NCBI GenBank assembly: GCA_011525915.1 | Contig: WYBM01000060.1 | Coordinates: 1-64,000, forward strand | DNA from: Ardenticatenaceae bacterium | Lineage (GTDB): Bacteria; Chloroflexota; Anaerolineae; Promineifilales; Promineifilaceae | Length of the DNA: 64,000 nucleotides | Direction: 5' to 3' | Part shown: piece by piece, positions 51,883 to 59,849 of the stretch | Layout of the letters: the number at the start of each line of letters is the position of its first letter | Position numbering within the stretch: the stretch's first letter is position 1 | Notes under the pieces: model-generated | Databases searched by the model: none | Told to the model about the DNA's origin: nothing | The model's input: the letters and a program-made list of their open reading frames with translations, nothing else | Translations under genes and position numbers: made by a program

Positions 51883-53532
51883 TTATCTCTCCACCAGTTG
51901 AATACGCTTGTTATACCAGTTCAGGAACAGCGAGATGATAATGCTAAACGTCAGGTATGTCAGGGCTGTCAGCAAAATCGGCTGGATAGAACGGCCAGAT
52001 TGGTTGCCAATAATGGTCATCACCTGCCACAAATCAGGGAAGGCAATGGCCAGTGCCAGGCTGGAATTTTTGGTCAGATTTAAATATTGGCTGGTCAGGG
52101 GGGGGATAATAACCCGCAGCGCCTGGGGCAGCACAATCAGGCGCAGCCGCTGCCCTTCAGACAGGCCCAACGCCCGTGCAGCTTCGCTCTGCCCTTTGCC
52201 CACAGAAAGGATGCCAGCACGCACGATCTCCGCGATGAATGCGGCCGTATACACCACCAACCCTAACAATAACGCCGTAAACTCCAGTGACATCTTGCTG
52301 CCGCCCACGTAATTAAACCCTTCCAGGGCGGGCACAGACCAGCGGGCCGGCGCTTCACGCACAGAAACAACCAGATGGCCGGCGCTGTTTCCCAATACAT
52401 CTCGTTCCGCCGCCAGGGTTGCCTTAGAGGCCACAAATACATCACACGCCTTTTCCTCATCGTCATAAGCCTGAATCGCCTGGTCAGGCCGGGCAAACCG
52501 GGCCACTTTGTAAGGAATGCCCGCCGCCCGCAGTTGCGCCGTAAAGTTCACCTCCGAAGCAGCCCCCTGCAGGCTGCACACCTGCAGCGCTGCTGCAGTC
52601 ACGTCGTCGGCGGTAAGATTCTCTTTGGCCAGTTCCTCGCTCAACAAGCCCAGATTACCAATTCCCAGGCGGCGTTCCATCATCGATTCCAGGTCTTCAA
52701 ATTCGCGCACGCGCTCGGCCTTGGCTACCAGAAAACCTTCATTGCTGGACGTACTGCTGGCTACGATCCAACCAACGGCCACAACCACGACAAATGATAG
52801 CAGGCACCACCAGGCGCGGTTACTGGCTTTGCCCGTCTTTTCTTCGCGGTTGCCCAGGTACATCCACAAATATTGCGCCTGGATAATGCCCAATATGACA
52901 AACGCAAACCAGATGGCAAAGGATGAGAGGGTCACAATTTTGGGGAAATTGACACCACGCTGACTGATAAAAATGGGTAAGCCTAAGGGTTGAATCGCCT
53001 GTTGTACAGATGGCAGCTCCAATAACAGGAATACAAAGTAAAGAAAAAACAATTGCAACAGCAGCGGTGTGTTACGGATGATGTCTATATATGCCTTGGC
53101 AATATTCCGCAGCAGCCAGTTGTTGGAGAGACGGGCAATACCAGTGACGGTACCCAGTATGGTAGCCAATATGATACCAATGAATGAAACTTTGGCCGTG
53201 TTGAGCAGCCCTACTTTGATGGCGTCCCAGTAGGCGTCGCTGGTCTTGTAAGGCACCACCGATTCGGCGATATCAAACTGGGCTTCGGTGGCCAGAAAGT
53301 CAAACGCACAGCGATAAGACCATTTTTCCTCGGTGCCATACAGACAGACAAACTGCGCCGGGCCAAGTCTTACCAGGTTAGCGCCTACATTGCCTATAAA
53401 CCAGGCCAATGCGCTGCCCACGACAATAACAAAAATGATCTGCGCCAGGACGCCCAGAATACGGCCGTCACGCCAAAAAGGTATACGTTCTTGGGTGGTA
53501 TATTGGGGGGGGCGGTTACTTAAATCTGACAT
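51883..53532 (-). CDS. aapQ: Amino-acid ABC permease with internal binding-protein-like segment, AapQ-like
   Basis: The product is a 549-residue permease; usual AapQ proteins have about 400. The N-terminal helix and the VGLLNTAKVSFIGIILATILGT...IDIIRNTPLLLQLFF block, and the C-terminal FTALLLGLVVYTAAFIAEIVRAGI with EAA loop SVGKGQSEAARALGLS, are standard. Between them (residues about 260-405) lies an extra extracytoplasmic stretch. Its part from VCSLQGAASEVNFTAQLRA to AGHLVVSVREAP aligns by eye with lobe II of the AapJ protein encoded next door. The ATG at 53532 is chosen because AGGGGA lies 6 bases upstream. Confidence 0.87.
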   Translation of the reverse strand: MSDLSNRPPQYTTQERIPFWRDGRILGVLAQIIFVIVVGSALAWFIGNVGANLVRLGPAQFVCLYGTEEKWSYRCAFDFLATEAQFDIAESVVPYKTSDAYWDAIKVGLLNTAKVSFIGIILATILGTVTGIARLSNNWLLRNIAKAYIDIIRNTPLLLQLFFLYFVFLLLELPSVQQAIQPLGLPIFISQRGVNFPKIVTLSSFAIWFAFVILGIIQAQYLWMYLGNREEKTGKASNRAWWCLLSFVVVVAVGWIVASSTSSNEGFLVAKAERVREFEDLESMMERRLGIGNLGLLSEELAKENLTADDVTAAALQVCSLQGAASEVNFTAQLRAAGIPYKVARFARPDQAIQAYDDEEKACDVFVASKATLAAERDVLGNSAGHLVVSVREAPARWSVPALEGFNYVGGSKMSLEFTALLLGLVVYTAAFIAEIVRAGILSVGKGQSEAARALGLSEGQRLRLIVLPQALRVIIPPLTSQYLNLTKNSSLALAIAFPDLWQVMTIIGNQSGRSIQPILLTALTYLTFSIIISLFLNWYNKRIQLVER

Positions 53533-53548
53533 AGACATTCCCCTATGC

Positions 53549-53627
53549 CACTGCTCGGTAACCAGCAGCCACTACTCAGCTAACAAGCACTGAACACTGA
53601 TTACTGAACACTGAACACTGATTACTT
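53549..53627. repeat. CAGT-rich repeat between aapJ and aapQ
   Basis: The stretch includes CTGCTCGGTAACCAGCAGCC and tandem CTGAACACTGATTA units. It belongs to the same family as the elements at 38776, 45036 and 48299. Confidence 0.6.
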
Positions 53628-53702
53628 TTTGTACTAGAGAGAGCCGCACAGACAATTTACCAGGCTGTCTTCTCATGACATTCTCCGTCGTGAAAGGGGA
53701 TC

Positions 53703-53735
53703 AGGGCAGGGCGTTCATGACGGACACCCTGCCCT
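53703..53735 (-). promoter_or_regulatory. Hairpin downstream of aapJ
   Basis: AGGGCAGGG (53703-53711) pairs with CCCTGCCCT (53727-53735) around a 15-base loop, 55 bases after the aapJ stop. No T-run follows on the minus strand, so partial termination or stabilisation of the abundant binding-protein mRNA is more likely than full termination. This is common in binding-protein-first operons. Confidence 0.5.
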
Positions 53736-53789
53736 CAATGTTAACGCCGGCTGTGGTCACTGTGTTCACTAGACCACAAACCTTGTTAC

Positions 53790-54932
53790 TTATTTATACG
53801 GAATTGGGTACAAGATACCGCCGTCGGTATACAAAGCGTTCAAACCACGTGGCAGGTTAAATGGCGTATCCGGACCCAGGTTGCGGTCATAAATATCCCC
53901 ATAATTACCTACCTGGCTGATCACCTGGTAACACCAATCATTGGACAACCCCAGGTTCTGGCCCAAGTCGCCGGTTTCACCCAACAGGTCAGAGATAACC
54001 GGGTCATCACCACCCAGCATATCATCCACGTTGGCCTGGTTCACGCCTAGGAATTCAGCGTTGATGGTGCAGTACACCACCCAGGAGACAATATCGTTCC
54101 AGTTGTTGTCGCCGTGGCGGGTCAACGGGCCCAGTGGTTCACGGGACATATCTTCCACTAAAATCTGGTGCGCTTCCGGGTCGGCCAGCAAAATTTGCTG
54201 CGAAACCAGACCAGACTTATCGGTGGTGAAGCCATCGCAGGCACCGCTGTCATACGCTTCGCGTGTGGCCACGGCATCTGCATAGACCAAAATCTCAATG
54301 CTCACACCAATGCCTTCAAAGTATTGAGCCAGGTTTTTTTCCGTTGTTGTACCAGATTGCACACAAACGGTGCCCCCTTCCAGGTCTTCCAATGAACCAA
54401 TCGCGCTGGCTTTGCGCACCATCATACCCTGCCCATCAAAAAACGTGGTGGGTGCAAAATCAAAACCCAGGGCCGTATCACGGCTAAACGTCCAGGTTGT
54501 GTTGCGGATGAGGACGTCTACCTCGCCAGATTGCAAGGTGGGGAAACGGCTCTCGCCCGTAGTGGGGGTCACTTCAATGGCCTCAGCGTCACCCAGCACG
54601 GCGGCCGCAATAGCATGGCAGAAGTCGACATCAAACCCGGTAAAGTCACCGCTGTCGGGGTCCAGATAGCCAAAACCGGGCACGTTCTGGTTGCCGCCAC
54701 ACTTAAGGGTGCCACGCTCCTGCACCAGGCCCAAGGTTTCGTCACCGCCAGCGAAGGTCACAGCAACAGGCTGGGCCTCGCCGCCTTCGCCCGCTACTTC
54801 CACAATGCGGGTAACTTCCACTTGCACTTCACGGGTGACTTCTACGGTCTGTGTTTCCCCGCCGCCACAGGCCACCAGTACCAGGGCCAATAATAACAAG
54901 CTGACAATCATCATAAACGGCTTTTTGTTCAT
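53790..54932 (-). CDS. aapJ: Amino-acid-binding lipoprotein, AapJ type
   Basis: The product is a 380-residue substrate-binding protein. A lipoprotein signal ends LVLVAC (Cys22), followed by a linker with VEVTREVQVEVTR. The binding domains match the AapJ general L-amino-acid type: QERGTLKCGGNQNVPGFGYLD, GFDVDFCHAIAAAVLGD, LQSGEVDVLIRNTTWTFSRD, GQGMMVRKAS, TVCVQSGTTTEKNLAQY, AYDSGACDGFTTDKSGLVSQ, REPLGPLTRHGDNNW. It captures amino acids outside the membrane and delivers them to AapQM. GGAGGAG precedes the ATG. It is the first gene of the transporter run. Confidence 0.94.
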   Translation of the reverse strand: MNKKPFMMIVSLLLLALVLVACGGGETQTVEVTREVQVEVTRIVEVAGEGGEAQPVAVTFAGGDETLGLVQERGTLKCGGNQNVPGFGYLDPDSGDFTGFDVDFCHAIAAAVLGDAEAIEVTPTTGESRFPTLQSGEVDVLIRNTTWTFSRDTALGFDFAPTTFFDGQGMMVRKASAIGSLEDLEGGTVCVQSGTTTEKNLAQYFEGIGVSIEILVYADAVATREAYDSGACDGFTTDKSGLVSQQILLADPEAHQILVEDMSREPLGPLTRHGDNNWNDIVSWVVYCTINAEFLGVNQANVDDMLGGDDPVISDLLGETGDLGQNLGLSNDWCYQVISQVGNYGDIYDRNLGPDTPFNLPRGLNALYTDGGILYPIPYK

Positions 54933-55417
54933 GTTTTCTCCTCCAAAAGTTTAAAGTATCACTTTGCTTTATAAAACCGGGTCTACAAGCGTCTTTCGGT
55001 TGTGCCTCTATCGAAAGACTGAGCTAAACAATTCATAAGCTAAATGGTTTATTCTTTAACTTTTTCCCTCCTTTTGTGTGAGATGGATAGGCGTAAGAAA
55101 TGTGGGCGTGTTTTATCCCTCATCCCTGATTATAAGCACCATCAACGGCCGTACTACCATGTGCGGTAATATGTAAGCGGCTATCCATTGAAGCAATCTT
55201 TACTTTGTGCATGGTGGTTGCTGGAAGGCGATTTGCCGTGTTCAGTGAAAAAGAAAAAGACAAACCCTGATAGAGTGTGGCCTCTTCCCAGGCGCATAAT
55301 CAGGTTTTCCTAGTATAGCGAGGTGGGGGAAATGGTCAAATTTTGTGGCCCGGGCCTAGCTGAATGTGGTCGGCAACTCAACTACCGTCCACATTCAGCC
55401 TGTGCCGGGCATGGCGC
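54933..55417. other. Intergenic region with two hairpins upstream of aapJ
   Basis: No gene is seen in 485 bases. GTCTTTCG at 54991-54998 pairs with 55012-55019 in the aapJ leader side. On the other side, GCTGAATGTGG (55359-55369) pairs with CCACATTCAGC (55389-55399), an 11-bp stem about 20 bases after the stop of the giant lipoprotein gene, probably part of its terminator. The AT-rich stretch 55020-55070 is the likely place for the aapJ promoter. Confidence 0.5.
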
Positions 55418-58400
55418 TCAGGGGGCTATCTGCAAGATGCCCCCTTCAGAGGCCGCGATCCAGAGCGTTTCCAGGTAATCAACCAGAATGTTTTGGCCGG
55501 TCAGGTTGTTGGTGGGCAGACCTTCGGCCGTGGTCAAGATGAGGGGAGCGCCGTCTAACAAGATGTGCAGGCCGCCGCCATCTGTACCCAGGGCAATGCC
55601 CCCTTCATTGTCCACAATGACCGTATGGATGGCATAGCCCGCCTGATAAATTTCAACAAAGTCATTGCCGTCGTTTTGCAGCAAGGTGTCATCTACTGCC
55701 ACCAGAACGTTGCCGTCCTGGTCTTGGGCCAGCGCGTTCACACTGGGAAAGAAGCCGGGCAGGCCGTCGGCGTCATCCCAACGGGTGAAGGTTTGCAGGC
55801 TGCTATCGCTGGCATCAAAGCGATAGAGGGCATTCACGCCGCCCACCCAGACGTTATCACCCTCGGCCAGGATGGCGTGTATCCAGCGGGGGGAACGGCC
55901 GTCTTTCCTTTCTGTCTCCGTTAACAGATCCATGTACGTAAATGTGTCGCCGTCCCACACCGTTACACCGCCAGTGGTGCCAAACCACAGACGTCCCTGG
56001 CTGTCACGAGCTATAGAAGTCACATCACCCTGGTAAATGCCTGCGCCGGCCTCATCTGCGTTTTCCAGGTCTGCCCAGGCGCCGCTGTCATAGTCATAAA
56101 AGCTGGCCCCGCCCGTATGGCCAACCCACATGCCATCGGCCTCCGGATAAAAGACGTTGACGCCGTTCCAGGTCAGATGATCACTCAGGTCTGCCCAGGT
56201 TCCAGCCACATCGTAGGCAAAAAATTGATGGCCGCCATTGTAACCACCTACCCAGATCGATCCGTCGGCTCCCTGGGCAATGGCTCGGAACTCGTTAAAC
56301 AGCGGCTTTGTCTCCAGCTTAAAATTATGCCAGGCTGCGCCGTCATAATAACTGATGCCTTCGCCTTCGCTGCCGTAAAAAATTTGTCCTATGTCGTCTA
56401 CAAAGAGGCCGTTGTTAAAGTCATCAGCCATGCCTTCTTCGTCTTCAAAGGAGGTCAGGCAGGTCTGGCTGGCCGGGTCAAACTGGCAAATACCCCCCAG
56501 GGTGTCATTGGTCCAGATCGTGCCGTCTGGCCCTAAGGCCAGGTCATCGGTGCCGCTCCAAAACGGCCAACCGGGGATGTCTTCGCTGGCAATAAAGGTA
56601 AACTGCCCATCGCCATCTACACGGGTCAACCCACCGCCCTGGGCAAACCAAACTGTACCGCTGTTATCTACCAGGATGTCTTCTACAAAGTCCTCAAAAT
56701 TATCGGTGCTGGCATCGTCCAGGCCGCTTTCGTCATCGTAATAATCTACCGTCCCCTGCCGGTGATTGATGCGCGAGACGGCCCCAATATGGGCCACCCA
56801 AATTTCATCCAGATCACCCTTGACCGCCAGCGCCTCAGCCCAGCCGCTTTCCAGGTCATCAAACGGTTCGTAATACGTCCATGTGTCGCGGCCCACTTCG
56901 TAGACATCCACGCCATCCAGATCATAGCCAATGACCAGAGCCTTGGCCTGGGGCACACAGGCCAGGGAGACAACGCCATCATCGCTGCTCATGCCGCTGT
57001 TGTCTGGCGTCCAGTTTTCAAAAGTGTCGCTGGCCGGGTCATATAGGCTCAGGCCGGCTTTGGTGCCAATGACAATACGCTCCTCCGGCACGTCGCAGAT
57101 GGTCACGGCCTGGGCCACGTTATGCCCCAACCCTTCCAGGGTGGTCCACTGGCCGACCGGTTCACCACTGGCGTAATCCCAGGCTACCAGGCCGCCGCCG
57201 GTGGCCGCGTAAACCTGGCCGCCATGAACAGCAATAGCCATCACCTCGTTGCCATTGGTGAACATGGTCATACCGGGTTCCGGGGTAATGCGAGGCACAT
57301 CATCACGCACGGTGGCTGGCCCGCCGCTGCCCACCATGCCTACCGGGCTGCTGCCAGAGGTGGGCGGGGGCAAAGCGCCGGTGTCTCCTTCAGGGAAACC
57401 TACCAGTTCAACGGCGTCGATCTCATTCCACCCCAACCCTAACTGTGACTGATCAAGGGTGATGCGCACGCCATCGGCCAAAATATCGCCGTCTAAAGGG
57501 ATAGATAAGACGTAAGGGCAGGTGTCAGCCACGGCCGTGGGCGTGCCCTCATACACAGGCACAAAATCCCCCTTCTCGTCCACCAGGTCTACGGCCGTCA
57601 CCTGATCAGGGTTGTAGGTCTGGTAAATGTTGATCTGGGTCACGTAAACAAGTTCATCATACCCCAAAAGAATCGTTTCTTCAGTGTCGCTGTCCGCAGA
57701 AGCCCAGGCTGTTACCTGGTCGCCACATTCAAAGGTATCTGGTTCACCCATGGCCTGCTCGGCCGACCAATCTGATGGTGTGTATTCTGAAGAGGCCAGG
57801 GCAAATGTAGCCCACTGGGTGATCGTCTCTGTGTCGTCCACGCCGTTAAACAGGCCGCTGGCCGTCGGCACAGATAACTTAATTGTCGGTAACATCGCTT
57901 CCAAAATCGGCAGATAGTCGGCTTCAGCAGCTAGAGGGGTGGCGGCAAAGATAAAAACAATACGGCCGTTGTCTGGATCAGCCAGGGCCACAAACTTCAC
58001 CGTACCATCCAGATCATTGCTGCTGACGTCATAAAGAGCCGCAGCGCCGTCATAGCCACCCATCGTAACCGCCGCTGCCGCTTCACGCTGGGTGAACGAG
58101 GCAGCATCACTATCTCCTTCCGTACCAGCGATCAAGGTAACAAACGCCTCTACAACGGCCACCGGATCATTGGGATCAGCATCAGCAGGCATGATGAAGG
58201 CCAGCGCTTCTTGTGGCAGGTTGGTGATCTGCACCAGCATCCCCGTTTCCATCTGCTCCGGGTCGCCCAACCAGGCCGGGTCAGAGGCCAGTCGCAGGTC
58301 GCCGTTTTCAGTCACCTCGGTTACCCAACCGGCCGGGTAGCTAATGGTTACCCCAATGCCCTCGCTGGTAGCGTCAGCAAAATCGGCGGCAAGGTTGGGG

Positions 58401-59104
58401 GTCGCTGTAGGCGCCGGGGTTGGGGATGATGCCGCCGTGGCCGTTGGTTCTGGCGCACTGGTTGGTGGCGGCGCCAATGCTGCCGCCACTTCTTCATCAA
58501 CAACATTGGAAAGCGTGGGGGTACTAAGGTCGATGGTATTAAGTATGGCATCGAACAGGGGCCGCATCTCTTCTTCTTGGGCGGCGGGGGTAGCGGCAAA
58601 GAGGTAAACGATGACATTTTCATTGGGCACGGCCGTGAGCATGATGAACAGGTCTTCCCCCGCTTCGCTCTTAGCATCTATGATCATCATGGCAGCAGCG
58701 TGCCCATTGTATTGGACAGCCTTTGCTTCTTCACGAATAGTGGCTTCCTCTTCGCCAGCTAAAACGATCTCCCGAAAGACGTCTAACAAGGCAACGGCGT
58801 CACCCGGTTCTATCTCTTCCGGGCTTAATAAACTGGTCATCGCCTGGTCAAAACCAGTAATGATCACCAGGGCCCCTTCGTCTACCTTGTCAGGGCTGTC
58901 AAACAATTCCTGGCTGGTCGCCAGTTGAATATCACCCTCTGTAAAATCGGCTACCCACGCTTCCGGATAACCGATAGTAATGCCTAATTCTTCACTGCTG
59001 GCTTGCTTAAAGGCGGCCGTATCCACCTTGCCTCCCCCGCATGCCGCCAAAAAACCGCCCAGCAGCAGGCCAAACAACCACAAAACACAACAATTTGTTT
59101 TCAT
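55418..59104 (-). CDS. Giant lipoprotein with duplicated domains and a two-component-type propeller
   Basis: The product is a 1228-residue lipoprotein (LGGFLAAC, lipid Cys22). Two related ~190-residue domains follow, each opening with SEELGITIGYPEAWV or SEGIGVTISYPAGWV, a PsbP/DcrB-like pattern; Pro/Thr/Ala-rich linkers separate them. A discoidin-like carbohydrate-binding region follows (FALASSEYTPSDWSAEQAMG, ITLDQSQLGLGWNEIDAVELVG). The C-terminal ~620 residues are a propeller of the kind in hybrid two-component sensors (GGQVYAATGGGLVAWDY, GTVWFAQGGGLTRVDGDGQF, RLWFGTTGGVTVWDGD). AGGAG before the ATG at 59104 fixes the start. A surface sensor, adhesin or binding role is inferred; there is no enzyme motif. 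Confidence 0.82.
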   Translation of the reverse strand: MKTNCCVLWLFGLLLGGFLAACGGGKVDTAAFKQASSEELGITIGYPEAWVADFTEGDIQLATSQELFDSPDKVDEGALVIITGFDQAMTSLLSPEEIEPGDAVALLDVFREIVLAGEEEATIREEAKAVQYNGHAAAMMIIDAKSEAGEDLFIMLTAVPNENVIVYLFAATPAAQEEEMRPLFDAILNTIDLSTPTLSNVVDEEVAAALAPPPTSAPEPTATAASSPTPAPTATPNLAADFADATSEGIGVTISYPAGWVTEVTENGDLRLASDPAWLGDPEQMETGMLVQITNLPQEALAFIMPADADPNDPVAVVEAFVTLIAGTEGDSDAASFTQREAAAAVTMGGYDGAAALYDVSSNDLDGTVKFVALADPDNGRIVFIFAATPLAAEADYLPILEAMLPTIKLSVPTASGLFNGVDDTETITQWATFALASSEYTPSDWSAEQAMGEPDTFECGDQVTAWASADSDTEETILLGYDELVYVTQINIYQTYNPDQVTAVDLVDEKGDFVPVYEGTPTAVADTCPYVLSIPLDGDILADGVRITLDQSQLGLGWNEIDAVELVGFPEGDTGALPPPTSGSSPVGMVGSGGPATVRDDVPRITPEPGMTMFTNGNEVMAIAVHGGQVYAATGGGLVAWDYASGEPVGQWTTLEGLGHNVAQAVTICDVPEERIVIGTKAGLSLYDPASDTFENWTPDNSGMSSDDGVVSLACVPQAKALVIGYDLDGVDVYEVGRDTWTYYEPFDDLESGWAEALAVKGDLDEIWVAHIGAVSRINHRQGTVDYYDDESGLDDASTDNFEDFVEDILVDNSGTVWFAQGGGLTRVDGDGQFTFIASEDIPGWPFWSGTDDLALGPDGTIWTNDTLGGICQFDPASQTCLTSFEDEEGMADDFNNGLFVDDIGQIFYGSEGEGISYYDGAAWHNFKLETKPLFNEFRAIAQGADGSIWVGGYNGGHQFFAYDVAGTWADLSDHLTWNGVNVFYPEADGMWVGHTGGASFYDYDSGAWADLENADEAGAGIYQGDVTSIARDSQGRLWFGTTGGVTVWDGDTFTYMDLLTETERKDGRSPRWIHAILAEGDNVWVGGVNALYRFDASDSSLQTFTRWDDADGLPGFFPSVNALAQDQDGNVLVAVDDTLLQNDGNDFVEIYQAGYAIHTVIVDNEGGIALGTDGGGLHILLDGAPLILTTAEGLPTNNLTGQNILVDYLETLWIAASEGGILQIAP

Positions 59105-59213
59105 TTCACGCTCCTTTGTTTGCAATTCTATGATCAAACAGGTTGGTGGTCACCACAATAATAGATTTTTTCCTTTCTGGAAACCAGGGATTCTATGCCA
59201 TGCCGGTAATGGC

Positions 59214-59507
59214 TCAGGTAGAATCTTTTAACGTTGAGGTAGGGGCTGGCTCTACCTGGTGGCGAATATACATCAGCAGGCTGTCCACATCGGCAAAAGC
59301 GTGCCGCTGGCCGGTGTGGGGGTCTTCCAAGGTAGCGCGCCAAATAGTGTCCCCCTCTTGCCATAGGCGTATCAAAAAGGCATGATACGTTGGCCGAGTC
59401 TTTTTATCCTTCATATCCCAGTTCCGTGATCCCTGCCGCTTTGGCGCAGAGGGTTTATAATGAAGGTCGTTGAAGCTTCGGAGACCTTGATAGCCGTCTA
59501 AAAACAC
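59214..59507 (-). CDS. Small conserved-looking protein of unknown function
   Basis: The frame is 97 codons from a GTG at 59507. The credible part begins at MKDKKTRPTYHAF (ATG at 59414, 66 residues) because the upstream part is poorly composed. The core PTYHAFLIRLWQEGDTIWRATLEDPHTGQRHAFADVDSLLMYIRHQ reads as a compact alpha/beta domain with no membrane or Cys features. It lies 109 bases upstream of the giant lipoprotein on the same strand and may share its transcript. I do not know its function. Confidence 0.55.
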   Translation of the reverse strand: MFLDGYQGLRSFNDLHYKPSAPKRQGSRNWDMKDKKTRPTYHAFLIRLWQEGDTIWRATLEDPHTGQRHAFADVDSLLMYIRHQVEPAPTSTLKDST

Positions 59508-59849
59508 CTTCCCGGTTTGCCGACGTAAAGGTCATTTCAGGTATGTCCATCCATACCGCAGCTTATGGATGGACGCACCCTTAAATGCCTGCGCTGTTTT
59601 ATGCTCAAAGAGGCAGACGTTATAAAATGGCTAACCTGCTTACCAGCTTAATCATAGAACGATCCCAAAGCGATCCCGTCCAGTCACTATGGGCGCATCT
59701 GCAAATACGTTACTGAATTAGCAGACGCGCTGTAAGCAGCCTTATTACCCCAAAACCGGGAAGTTATTTTTAGCCGGTTATTATGTGGGCGGCTCTTCAG
59801 GCCGATGTAAGCGGAAACACGGCTTAAGCGCAGCCACAGCCAAAGGAAA
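59508..59849. other. Intergenic region upstream of the BTAD regulator
   Basis: No gene is supported. GTCCATCCATA (59545-59555) pairs perfectly with TATGGATGGAC (59564-59574) around an 8-base loop. CGATCCCAAAGCGATCCC at about 59662 is a short direct repeat. One of these could bind a regulator. The ribosome-binding site AAAGGAAA lies just before the ATG at 59850. Confidence 0.4.
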
